Of a stretch of 34,279 nt of DNA, positions 23,912-31,809 are shown one piece after another. A program made the position numbers and the translations under genes. Within the stretch, counting starts at the first letter, position 1, and every line of letters starts with the position of its first letter. Origin of the DNA: a virus; the IMG/VR virus record IMGVR_UViG_3300033049_000053, positions 1 to 34,279 of that record; one strand, written 5' to 3'. The notes under the pieces were generated by a model that was not told where the DNA came from, searched no databases, and saw nothing but the letters and a program-made list of their open reading frames with translations.

Positions 23912-25398
23912 TTTCAGTAATATTAAACGTATACAAACGACCCTACACTTTAGAGGCACAAATTGAAGCCATAAAGAACCAGAGTATTAACATCAAAAGT
24001 GAAGACATTCACGTATGGTACAATACTCCAGAGGATAATACCGAACAATTCTTGCCAGAAGACGAGAATATAAGGACGTATGAATGTAACTACAATACCA
24101 AATTTTTTGGTAGATTCATGTTACCGTTAATCTGTAAAACACCGTATATTGCGATGTTAGATGACGATACAATACCCAGTAAGGATTGGCTGAAAAACTG
24201 CCTTGATTCAATCAACAAATGTAATGGTATTTTGGGTGCCAGTGGCGTGATAACCAATGGTAAGACATATGTCCCAAATATGAAGGTAGGTTGGAACGGC
24301 CTACATAGTGATAAGATTGAGAAGGTCGACTTAGTTGGACATGGGTGGTTCTTCAAGCAAGAGTGGGCAAAATTCATGTGGATGGAAGAACCACCATCAT
24401 GGGATAATGGTGAAGATATGTTCTTCTCGTATATGGCACAAAAGAATGGTGTTGATACCTTTGTACCACCTCATCCAGAGAATAATGTAGACTTGTGGGG
24501 TAATAATCCTAAACACGACCATAATTGGGGATTCGACAAGAATGCTCATTCTTTGTCGGTTAGTAATCACTTAACATTAAGAAATAGTATTGTGGGAGAC
24601 CTTATTAATAAAGGGTGGGAAACGATTAAAAAAACACCTAAAACTAAGACATTTAGAGGGCATTTCGATATGTTATTAGATAAACTTAAAAGTGGTGAAC
24701 ATTTCGGTTATTGTCGTTTCTCTGATGGTGAGTTCAGAATTATGGAAAATATAGAGCTAATTCTGGCTGCTGACCATTACAAAATAGGTGATAAAAAATT
24801 ACGTGGAACTTACGCTGCTGAAGACCACAAACACTTCGACCCAAGTAAACATAATTTCCATCATAATAAATTAATGGAATCATATAGATTCAAGAAGGAC
24901 AATTATTTCGTGGGACTTAGCTGTCGTTGCTGTATAGGTGAGAAGGATTTCAAACGAATGCTTGAGATGTATGAGGGTGATACTAATAGTGACAATCTTA
25001 CATGGTCTAACTTATTTTTAAATGGTAACTATCCAGCTTTCATTAAGGAATATTTGCCAGAATTTAAAAAGAAGAAAATTGTTTACATCGTAAATGAAAA
25101 CGCTGTTTTATCTGGGTTACCATTTGAGGTTGTAAAGGATTTTAGAGTTGGGGAAAATTGTATAATAAATAATTATGATATGGTAGAGGAAGTTAAAAAT
25201 TGGATTGATGATAATAATATTGAAGACCATGTGTTTTTATTCTCTGCCTCTAGTCTAAGTAATTTTATGGTTCATCAGTTGTTTGAACATAATAATAAAA
25301 ATACGTACATTGATGTCGGCACTACATTAAATCCATATATTGGAATGAAAGCTAGGCGTGGGTATCATAACGGTAACTCAAAAATCTGTATTTGGTAA
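23908..25398 (+). CDS. Two-domain glycosyltransferase (GT2 + GT-D/DUF1792-like)
   Basis: A 496-residue fusion. Residues 1-230 are a GT2 GT-A domain: MISVILNVYKRPYTL, AMLDDDTIPSKDW with the metal-binding acids at 85-87, and WDNGEDMFFSYMAQKNG, which matches the family's ED acid/base segment. From about residue 250 comes a domain with YCRFSDGEFRI (Arg270-Glu275), CIGEKDFKRML, and a closing IDVGTTLNPYIGMKARRGY. RFxDGE and a final DVG segment mark the GT-D (DUF1792) fold, whose DGE replaces the classical DxD. It would extend the glycan by two different sugars. It is joined to the previous gene by ATGA and to the next by TAATG. Confidence 0.82.
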   Translation: MISVILNVYKRPYTLEAQIEAIKNQSINIKSEDIHVWYNTPEDNTEQFLPEDENIRTYECNYNTKFFGRFMLPLICKTPYIAMLDDDTIPSKDWLKNCLDSINKCNGILGASGVITNGKTYVPNMKVGWNGLHSDKIEKVDLVGHGWFFKQEWAKFMWMEEPPSWDNGEDMFFSYMAQKNGVDTFVPPHPENNVDLWGNNPKHDHNWGFDKNAHSLSVSNHLTLRNSIVGDLINKGWETIKKTPKTKTFRGHFDMLLDKLKSGEHFGYCRFSDGEFRIMENIELILAADHYKIGDKKLRGTYAAEDHKHFDPSKHNFHHNKLMESYRFKKDNYFVGLSCRCCIGEKDFKRMLEMYEGDTNSDNLTWSNLFLNGNYPAFIKEYLPEFKKKKIVYIVNENAVLSGLPFEVVKDFRVGENCIINNYDMVEEVKNWIDDNNIEDHVFLFSASSLSNFMVHQLFEHNNKNTYIDVGTTLNPYIGMKARRGYHNGNSKICIW

Positions 25399-26456
25399 TG
25401 TTAGAATTAGTTAATAATCACGAAAAATATTATGAGTTTATCAGAATTCTAAGAACCCACAATAATAATATTTCAGGATTCTTAGAGCAGGCGGATATTA
25501 CGTCAAACCAACAAATAGCTTATATGGCTAAGTATAAGGAGGACTACTATGTGGCGCTAGATGATGGTGAACCCGTGGGATGGGTAGGGGATGTAGATTC
25601 CGATATTAGAGTTTGTACACATGCAGACCACAAAGGTAGGGGTATTGGTAAGTTTATGATTAACGAATTGATGAAGAAACACCCAGACGGTCAGGCTAAG
25701 GTCTTATTGGAGAATGTGGCTAGTAATAAATTATTCATAACTTGTGGATTCATTAACTATAAATCTGACGATAAATATCATTACTATAAGAAAGAAAACT
25801 ACAATAAATCCAAACACAATCCCTATACGATAGTTAAAATGTTTGAGGAAGAGGTAGCATCGTATACTGGTGCTAAATACGCAGTATCGGTAGATAGTTG
25901 CACAAACGCCTTATTTTTATGTTTAGAATATCAAAAACGCCAACTCAATAAAAATGATAATATGGAAATAACAATTCCATCTAAAACATATTTGTCTGTA
26001 CCACAATCAATCATTCATGCTGGGTTCGTACCAGTATTTGATACGAATATGAATGATTGGCAAGGTATCTATCCGTTGAAACCATTTGCCATCTATGATG
26101 CGGCAAAAAGATTTACATCTGGAATGTATATTGAGGACTCATTTATGTGTCTGTCCTTCCACATTAAGAAACATATTAAGATTGGTAAGGGTGGAATGAT
26201 ACTAACTAACGATGCAGATGCCGTAGAATGGTTTAAAATGGCCAGATATGAGGGTAGAAGTGAAAAGCTTTATCATGAGGACGACATAACAATGCTTGGA
26301 TGGAATATGTATATGACACCACAAGAGGCTGCTCACGGATTAGCTCTTATGCAAAACTATCCTAACAATGTATCTGATTTGGGTGAAAATGATGGGTATA
26401 GAGACTTAACTGAGTTTTCTATATTTAAAGAATACAAAGTAATTAGTTATGATTAA
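25398..26456 (+). CDS. GNAT acetyltransferase fused to a compact DegT/DnrJ-type aminotransferase
   Basis: I place the start at the ATG at 25398, overlapping the previous stop (TAATG). A TTG-initiated extension to 25392 also exists but is less likely. The 352-residue product has a GNAT domain at about 1-130, with TRVCTHADHKGRGIGKFMI-like acetyl-CoA loop (HKGRGIGKF) and LENVASNKLFITCGF. It then has a PLP-dependent DegT-type domain: TGAKYAVSVDSCTNALFLCL, Asp234 in AIYDAAKRF, and SFHIKKHIKIGKGGMIL with Lys258 at the Schiff-base position. The aminotransferase part is about 220 residues, against 370-400 normally; the C-terminal small domain is largely missing. Expected chemistry: transamination of a nucleotide keto-sugar and N-acetylation, like WecE and WecD joined. 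Confidence 0.82.
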   Translation: MLELVNNHEKYYEFIRILRTHNNNISGFLEQADITSNQQIAYMAKYKEDYYVALDDGEPVGWVGDVDSDIRVCTHADHKGRGIGKFMINELMKKHPDGQAKVLLENVASNKLFITCGFINYKSDDKYHYYKKENYNKSKHNPYTIVKMFEEEVASYTGAKYAVSVDSCTNALFLCLEYQKRQLNKNDNMEITIPSKTYLSVPQSIIHAGFVPVFDTNMNDWQGIYPLKPFAIYDAAKRFTSGMYIEDSFMCLSFHIKKHIKIGKGGMILTNDADAVEWFKMARYEGRSEKLYHEDDITMLGWNMYMTPQEAAHGLALMQNYPNNVSDLGENDGYRDLTEFSIFKEYKVISYD

Positions 26457-27003
26457 CCACAAATTAAAATGTATATTCATTCACATACCAAAAACGTCTG
26501 GCACATCCATTAAGAATACATTAGAGGGTTTTGATAAGGAAGTTGGGTATCACGCTAGACCACAACTAATCGAAGATTATAACCCAACTGTGTGGTCTAA
26601 CTATTTCAAATTCACATTTGTTAGAAACCCATTCGATAGAATATATTCTATTTATTCGTATTATAAAATGGGTAAGGCAATAACCTTAGTAAACCCAAAT
26701 AAACTACCCGACACCTTCGAGAACTTTATTATGGACATAGATAACAATCTTAAGAAGCTTGGATTGGATTATAATCAAATGGATTTCTTAAATTTAGATG
26801 TTGATTACGTTGGAAGATATGAAACCGTACAAGTTGATTTTGATGAAATATGTACAAGACTAGGAGTAGATGAAAGACAATTAAATAACGATAGAAAATC
26901 TAAAAGGGTCAAGGATTATAAACAGGTATATACATCAGAAATGGTAACAATAGTTAGTGATTATTTTAATAAGGATATTGAAAAGTTTAATTATACGTTT
27001 TAA
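26449..27003 (+). CDS. Sulfotransferase (family 2-like)
   Basis: A 184-residue PAPS-dependent sulfotransferase of the glycan type. The 5'-phosphosulfate loop is IFIHIPKTSGTSI (residues 9-21), a good match to the IPKTAGTS signature of Sulfotransfer_2 enzymes, and the 3'-phosphate site is FTFVRNPFDRIYSIYSYY, with Arg59 and Ser67. It is short for the family (about 220-260 residues), with a compact C-terminal part, and lacks the signal anchor of eukaryotic relatives, so it is cytoplasmic. It overlaps the aminotransferase gene by eight bases and abuts the next gene by TAATG. It would sulfate the glycan that its neighbours build. It is only distantly like the other sulfotransferase at 8307-9128. 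Confidence 0.88.
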   Translation: MINHKLKCIFIHIPKTSGTSIKNTLEGFDKEVGYHARPQLIEDYNPTVWSNYFKFTFVRNPFDRIYSIYSYYKMGKAITLVNPNKLPDTFENFIMDIDNNLKKLGLDYNQMDFLNLDVDYVGRYETVQVDFDEICTRLGVDERQLNNDRKSKRVKDYKQVYTSEMVTIVSDYFNKDIEKFNYTF

Positions 27004-27827
27004 TGAGAACTGCACTTTGTCTATATGGGTATTATAATAATCGAGCAGATAAAAATGCAGGTGATAAAGGATTTAATTATATACAGTCAAAAATATTTGG
27101 GGCAAACAACGATGTTGATACTTTCGTTCATTCTTGGGATACCGAGAACTCATCTAAGATTATATCGAATTATAACCCAACCATATATGAAATACTCCCC
27201 CAAATCAATTTCAATAATATTGCCAAGGAATATGGTATTAATGAGGAAAAAATAAATCATGGTTTCAATAGGAAGGCTACAATGTATAAACAATGCACCA
27301 TCAACGCATCGCTCAGTTTTTTTTATTCTAGGTCACGAGCTTTAGAATTAGCAATTAATTATGCTAAAGAAAATGGATTTACTTATGATTGTATCGTTAC
27401 GTGTCGTTTCGATTTAGGACAAAGGAGTACTTGGCACAGAGGGTATAATGTGTCTCAAATTAATTTTGATAATAGTTTGGATATGGATTACATCTACTCA
27501 GCTATGTGGGTACAAACTAACGCTGGATATGCCGACCAATGGTTCTTCTCCAACCAAGATAATATGGAGAAACTTGCCACAATGTATTCTGAGTCGTTAA
27601 ATAATTACTTTCATATTGGCAGTGATTATCAAAAAGCTATCACGACCAATTGGATTGATAGTAATTCTAAGAGTGAATTATCGAATGAGAGATTTAATAG
27701 GAGGGATAACGTAGAGGTCATGAAATACCCTAAATGGCAAATGATTAATAATCATATAATTCATAAATGGCATTTCATTGAAACAGGACTTTATGATAAA
27801 TCTAAATTTATTGGTAATCAAAGATGA
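27003..27827 (+). CDS. Putative glycosyltransferase-like protein, 274 aa
   Basis: A 274-residue protein beginning MRTALCLYGYYNNRADKNAG, of the 'ALCLxGxxR' type found in glycan clusters of marine bacteria and viruses. Further features are VDTFVHSWDTENSSKII, a helix SRSRALELAINYAKENG, and DCIVTCRFDLGQRSTW, where RFDL could be the donor-binding acidic motif, then YADQWFFSNQDNM. These suggest a GT-A-like glycosyltransferase, but no catalytic motif is beyond doubt, so the call rests largely on position among GT genes. Start and stop overlap its neighbours by TAATG and ATGA. Confidence 0.6.
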   Translation: MRTALCLYGYYNNRADKNAGDKGFNYIQSKIFGANNDVDTFVHSWDTENSSKIISNYNPTIYEILPQINFNNIAKEYGINEEKINHGFNRKATMYKQCTINASLSFFYSRSRALELAINYAKENGFTYDCIVTCRFDLGQRSTWHRGYNVSQINFDNSLDMDYIYSAMWVQTNAGYADQWFFSNQDNMEKLATMYSESLNNYFHIGSDYQKAITTNWIDSNSKSELSNERFNRRDNVEVMKYPKWQMINNHIIHKWHFIETGLYDKSKFIGNQR

Positions 27828-28540
27828 ATTGTGCAATAATACTATATACTCATACTGATGTTAAAGATGTCTGGCCTCCGTTTTTTGGTCAAACTAAGAA
27901 ATATCTAAACGGTTTTAAGAAATATATCTTCGTTAACGATAATGACATCAACATCCCAGAGGAGTACAATATAGTATTGTATGATGACAGTAAAATATAT
28001 CGAAAAAGGTTTCTATCTTGTTTACAACAATTAGACGATGAATTTGTGATGATACATCATGAAGACATGTTCTTATATGGTGAACCTGACATAAATAAAT
28101 TAAAAATTTACCAAGATAGGTTGACAAATCAATATTCTTTCGTTAAATTGATAAGAGGTGGGAATAGTAGGGGAAAATCAGATGATATATATCCAGAATT
28201 AAAGAAAATTGATAAATCGTTTGAATATATCTTTGCAATTCAGCCCACCATTTGGAAAAGAGAGAAGCTGATAGAACTATTGGAGAATAGTAGCGGTGAT
28301 ACAATCTGGGAGTTCGAAGTGGCTGCACAAAAAACGTGTAGAGATAGAAATATCTTAGGATATTATGTTGATGATGGTGGGGTTAAAAGAGGTAGATTTC
28401 ATTGGGATTCTAAGGTTTATCCTTACGTTGCTACTGCGGTAGTTAAAGGTAAGTGGAATATAAAGGAGTACCCAGAAGAATTAAAAAAGATTAGTGAAGA
28501 CTATAATATTAGTTATAAAATAAGAGGTACCAATGGTTAA
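27824..28540 (+). CDS. Putative glycosyltransferase-like protein, 238 aa
   Basis: A 238-residue protein with the strand order of a small GT-A enzyme: CAIILYTHTDVKDVWPPFFG, KYIFVNDND, FVMIHHEDMFLYG (an acidic motif at the DxD position), SFVKLIRGGNSRG and FAIQPTIWKREKLIELL, then WEFEVAAQKTCRD, where WEFE may be the catalytic acid region. The family is not certain. It overlaps the previous gene by ATGA and the next by eight bases. It probably adds one more residue to the glycan. Confidence 0.58.
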   Translation: MNCAIILYTHTDVKDVWPPFFGQTKKYLNGFKKYIFVNDNDINIPEEYNIVLYDDSKIYRKRFLSCLQQLDDEFVMIHHEDMFLYGEPDINKLKIYQDRLTNQYSFVKLIRGGNSRGKSDDIYPELKKIDKSFEYIFAIQPTIWKREKLIELLENSSGDTIWEFEVAAQKTCRDRNILGYYVDDGGVKRGRFHWDSKVYPYVATAVVKGKWNIKEYPEELKKISEDYNISYKIRGTNG

Positions 28541-29903
28541 ATTAGTAGTATTCGATTTAGATGGTGTATTAGTAGACGCAAAAGAAATACATTACGAATC
28601 GTTAAATAGGGCGTTAGGTGAAATAGATGATAAATTCATTATCAGTAGGGAGGAACATATGACAACATATGATGGACTACCAACGAAAAAAAAATTAGAA
28701 ATTCTCACAAAGCATAAAGGATTTCCAAAAGAACAGTACGATAATATATGGAACAGGAAACAAGAATTGACAGCCTTAGTCATCAAAGACTCTTTACCGT
28801 TTGACTCTAGATTAAGGTCTGTGTTGCAAAGATTAAAGAACGATGGGGTAATAATATACGTCTGTTCTAATTCAATCAGAGAAAGCCTTAAATTAATGTT
28901 ATATAAGACTGGGCTAATTGAATTTGTAGATTATTCATTATCCAATGATGATGTAGTGAATCCAAAACCTAGCCCAGAAATATATTTGAAGGCTATGATT
29001 CATGCTGGTGTTAAGCCAGCCGAAACACTAATAATTGAGGATAGTTATCATGGTCGGCAATCTGCAACTGATTCTGGTGGCCATTTATGTGGTGTCGAGT
29101 CTCCAGATGATGTAACATATGAAAGAATAAAAAAACAAATGGATATGATAGAAGAACGTCACATTAATAATACTAAGTGGGAAGGAGAAGACTTCAATAT
29201 CCTCATCCCAATGGCTGGTGCTGGAAGTAGATTCGCTAACGCTGGGTATACATTTCCAAAACCACTAATTGAGATTAATCATAAGCCGATGATTCAAGTT
29301 GTGGTGGAGAATCTTAATATCAATGCTCATTTCATATATCTGGTACAGAAAGTCCACTATGAGAAATATAACCTAAAGTACTTACTAAATTTGATAACAC
29401 CTAACTGTACAATAGTCCAAGTTGACGGTGTAACTGAAGGTGCCGCTTGTACAAGTTTATTGGCCAAAAAATACATTGACAATGATAAACACTTACTGAT
29501 TGCCAATTCAGACCAATTCGTTGAGTGGGATAGTAACAACTTTTACTATTCTGTTGTCGGTGACAACGTGGATGGCTCTATATTGACATTCAAATCAACT
29601 CACCCAAAATGGAGCTTTGTAAAATTAGATGATAATGGACATGTGATTGAACTGGCTGAGAAAAAACCTATTAGTGATATCGCCACAGTAGGTATCTACT
29701 GTTGGAATAGTGGAGCCGAATACGTTAAGTATGCGGAACAGATGATAGATAACAATGTGAGGGTTAATGGTGAATATTATATTGCTCCAGTTTACAATGA
29801 AGCGATTGCTGATGGTAAGAAGATTAAAACGTATAACATTGAGAAGATGTGGGGATTAGGTACTCCAGAGGACTTAAATCACTATTTAGAGAATTTTGAA
29901 TAA
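28533..29903 (+). CDS. HAD phosphatase fused to a sugar nucleotidyltransferase
   Basis: A 456-residue fusion. Residues 1-205 are a HAD-family phosphatase/mutase domain: FDLDGVLVD with Asp8 and Asp10, motif II VCSNSIRES, motif III Lys in NPKPSPEIYL, and motif IV IIEDSYHG, all intact and close to beta-phosphoglucomutase-type enzymes. Residues 220-456 are a nucleotidyltransferase: IPMAGAGSRFANAGYTFPKP (225-244), HLLIANSDQFVEW as the metal-binding region, and GEYYIAPVYNEAI near the end, typical of NTP_transferase enzymes making NDP-sugars. One protein could thus dephosphorylate (or isomerise) a sugar phosphate and activate it. The sugar and the nucleotide are unknown. The start overlaps the previous gene by eight bases. 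Confidence 0.9.
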   Translation: MVKLVVFDLDGVLVDAKEIHYESLNRALGEIDDKFIISREEHMTTYDGLPTKKKLEILTKHKGFPKEQYDNIWNRKQELTALVIKDSLPFDSRLRSVLQRLKNDGVIIYVCSNSIRESLKLMLYKTGLIEFVDYSLSNDDVVNPKPSPEIYLKAMIHAGVKPAETLIIEDSYHGRQSATDSGGHLCGVESPDDVTYERIKKQMDMIEERHINNTKWEGEDFNILIPMAGAGSRFANAGYTFPKPLIEINHKPMIQVVVENLNINAHFIYLVQKVHYEKYNLKYLLNLITPNCTIVQVDGVTEGAACTSLLAKKYIDNDKHLLIANSDQFVEWDSNNFYYSVVGDNVDGSILTFKSTHPKWSFVKLDDNGHVIELAEKKPISDIATVGIYCWNSGAEYVKYAEQMIDNNVRVNGEYYIAPVYNEAIADGKKIKTYNIEKMWGLGTPEDLNHYLENFE

Positions 29904-29959
29904 TGAAGAGTATAATAGTAGGTGGAACGCTACAAGATGGTAGTACTCTAAATCGATAA
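29903..29959 (+). pseudogene. 18-codon ORF, possible remnant of a Rossmann-type gene
   Basis: An ATG overlapping the previous stop by one base (TAATG) opens MKSIIVGGTLQDGSTLNR and then stops. The start MKSIIVGGT looks like the first strand and glycine turn of a Rossmann-type oxidoreductase or epimerase. Either a gene has been deleted down to its first codons or this is a short leader peptide for the cupin gene, which starts 20 bases later. Only the coupling and the resemblance support it. Confidence 0.3.
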
Positions 29960-29979
29960 CTGACAAAAATTACGTATCT

Positions 29980-30303
29980 ATGGGTAAAGTTAATATAGTA
30001 GACTTTATTAAGGGATGGTTTATTGGTAACTTTGAACCTTCATTATTAAAAACTGACAACTTTGAGGTCGGCATAAAGGAATATGTTATTGGTACCACAG
30101 AGCCAAAACATTACCATAAGGAAGCTGTGGAGTACACCATAGTTTTAGATGGTATAATAACTATGAATGGTAATGAATATCATAGACATGATATATGTAT
30201 AACCGAGAAAAATCAAACAAACACGTTTGAAGCTATAACAGACGCTAGAGTTTTAGTTGTGAAAACTCCATGCGTTGCTGGAGATAAATATTTAACTGAA
30301 TGA
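29980..30303 (+). CDS. Cupin-domain protein, 107 aa
   Basis: A 107-residue single cupin barrel. The first motif fits G-x5-H-x-H-x4-E-x6-G exactly: Gly38, His44, His46, Glu51 and Gly58. A second motif with His (EYHRHDICIT) and Asn (NQTNTFEAI) follows. The metal ligands are therefore largely present. In nucleotide-sugar clusters, small cupins act as epimerases or isomerases, or bind the product, but they can also be regulators, so the exact step is open. It follows the 18-codon ORF and overlaps the GDPD-like gene by ATGA. Confidence 0.78.
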   Translation: MGKVNIVDFIKGWFIGNFEPSLLKTDNFEVGIKEYVIGTTEPKHYHKEAVEYTIVLDGIITMNGNEYHRHDICITEKNQTNTFEAITDARVLVVKTPCVAGDKYLTE

Positions 30304-30761
30304 GATTTATCGCACATAGAGGAAACGTGGATGGGGTGAATCCAGAATTGGAGAACACTCCAGCATACTTATTATCTGCCATGAATTCTGACTTTGACAT
30401 TGAAGTTGATGTGTGGGGTATTGACAGTATGTTATGGTTAGGGCATGATAAACCATTAACTAAGATGAAAGATAACTTTGGTCATTTTGATTATTTAGGT
30501 AGTAATCACATATGGTATCATTGTAAAAATATTGAAGCTGTAGTTATTTGTGATGAACAAGGTCACGGTGGTACTAACTTCTTCTTTCATGATTCGGATG
30601 ATATGACATTAACGTCAAGAGGACAATTTTGGACTTACCCAAATAAACCATTACTATCAACGAACTCAATATGTGTGTTACCTGAATTAACTGACCAAGA
30701 AGTACCAAATTTCATATATGGTATTTGTTCTGACAATATTAGATTATATAGAAATAAGTGA
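30300..30761 (+). CDS. Compact glycerophosphodiesterase-like (GDPD) protein, 153 aa
   Basis: A 153-residue protein with the first half of a GDPD active site: IAHRGN (His6, Arg7), PELENTP (Glu16 and Glu18 region), FDIEVDVW (Glu35, Asp37) and LGHDKP (His49). The known enzymes are about 250 residues and cleave glycerophosphodiesters; this one is much shorter, with a reduced barrel. Similar short forms occur in surface-glycan clusters, where they probably act on phosphorylated glycan substituents. It overlaps the cupin gene by ATGA and is the last gene of the coupled operon, since a new promoter-like sequence precedes the epimerase gene. Confidence 0.72.
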   Translation: MRFIAHRGNVDGVNPELENTPAYLLSAMNSDFDIEVDVWGIDSMLWLGHDKPLTKMKDNFGHFDYLGSNHIWYHCKNIEAVVICDEQGHGGTNFFFHDSDDMTLTSRGQFWTYPNKPLLSTNSICVLPELTDQEVPNFIYGICSDNIRLYRNK

Positions 30762-30763
30762 GC

Positions 30764-30794
30764 TTTACATTTTCATATTAGTGAAGTATATTAA
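30764..30794 (+). promoter_or_regulatory. Weak Bacteroidota-type promoter before the epimerase gene
   Basis: TTTACA at 30764-30769, a 17-base spacer and TATATTAA at 30787-30794. The spacer agrees with the stronger promoters in the window, but the -7 box has only six of eight consensus positions. The ATG at 30814 is 19 bases downstream. Confidence 0.35.
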
Positions 30795-30813
30795 TAACTT
30801 AGACTATTAAATC

Positions 30814-31809
30814 ATGATATTACTTATTTACGGAACCCGACCAGAATATATTAAAGTTAAACCTCTCATTGATGAGATGATAAGCAGAGATATGCAATTC
30901 AAAACATTATTCACTGGTCAGCATAAAGACATCGTTCCGAAAAAGGCCGACTACAATCTGACTATGGAAAACCATGACGGAAATAGATTAGATTCTGTAC
31001 TCAAAAACTGCCTTAGTATTCCAGAAGAGTGTTTTGAAGGAATTACCCACATCTTGGTTCAAGGTGACACTACTTCGGTTGTGGGGTTAGCCATCACTGC
31101 TATGAATAGAAAAATTAAGGTAATTCACTTAGAAGCTGGGCTTAGAACCTACGACTATGAAAATCCTTTTCCAGAAGAGAATAATCGAAGAATTGTATCT
31201 ACTATTGCGTCCATACATTTATGTCCGACTACTAAGAATGAAGATAACCTGAAGAAAGAAAACTTAATTGGAGAGACATATGTCGTAGGTAATACGGTCT
31301 TAGATACGTTGATTAAATACAAAAAAGATTGTGTCTATACGGATACTGTATTAGTAACTATGCATAGGAGAGAAAACCATCATAATATGAGAAATTGGTT
31401 CACCGCTATTGACGATTTGGCTGAAGCCAATCCTGAAATAATGTTTGTAATTCCCCTTCATCCGAACCCGAACGTGCAAAAGAATAAGAAGTATCTATCA
31501 AACCTAACGATAATCCACCCACTCAACCATGACGAATTAATTAAGATTTTAGTTAAGGTTAAATTGGTTATTACTGATAGTGGTGGACTACAAGAAGAAT
31601 GTTCATTTTTCAATAAGAAAGCGCTGGTTTGTAGAAAGATAACTGAGAGACCAGAGTCTGTGGGTACGACCAGTTTTATGGTTGAATCACCTAAAAAATT
31701 ATCTAAACTGTTTTACAAACATATTAAAGAATACGAGACTGATGCAGAATGTCCATATGGGGATGGAGACAGTTCTAATAAAATTTGCAACATACTGGCG
31801 AAATTATGA
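30814..31809 (+). CDS. wecB: UDP-N-acetylglucosamine 2-epimerase
   Basis: A 331-residue non-hydrolysing type UDP-GlcNAc 2-epimerase, which makes UDP-ManNAc. Motifs are GTRPEYIKVKPLI near the start, VQGDTTSVVG, HLEAGLRTYDYENPFPEENN and RRIVSTIASIHLCPT, VTMHRRENHHN, PLHPNPNVQKN and TDSGGLQEECSF, all in the family order and with the acidic and His residues of the active site present. It is a little shorter than bacterial WecB (about 375 residues) because of trimmed loops. It provides the ManNAc route for the glycan or, as in WecC pathways, a uronic acid. No UDP-ManNAc dehydrogenase is seen here. It overlaps the next gene by ATGA. Confidence 0.93.
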   Translation: MILLIYGTRPEYIKVKPLIDEMISRDMQFKTLFTGQHKDIVPKKADYNLTMENHDGNRLDSVLKNCLSIPEECFEGITHILVQGDTTSVVGLAITAMNRKIKVIHLEAGLRTYDYENPFPEENNRRIVSTIASIHLCPTTKNEDNLKKENLIGETYVVGNTVLDTLIKYKKDCVYTDTVLVTMHRRENHHNMRNWFTAIDDLAEANPEIMFVIPLHPNPNVQKNKKYLSNLTIIHPLNHDELIKILVKVKLVITDSGGLQEECSFFNKKALVCRKITERPESVGTTSFMVESPKKLSKLFYKHIKEYETDAECPYGDGDSSNKICNILAKL

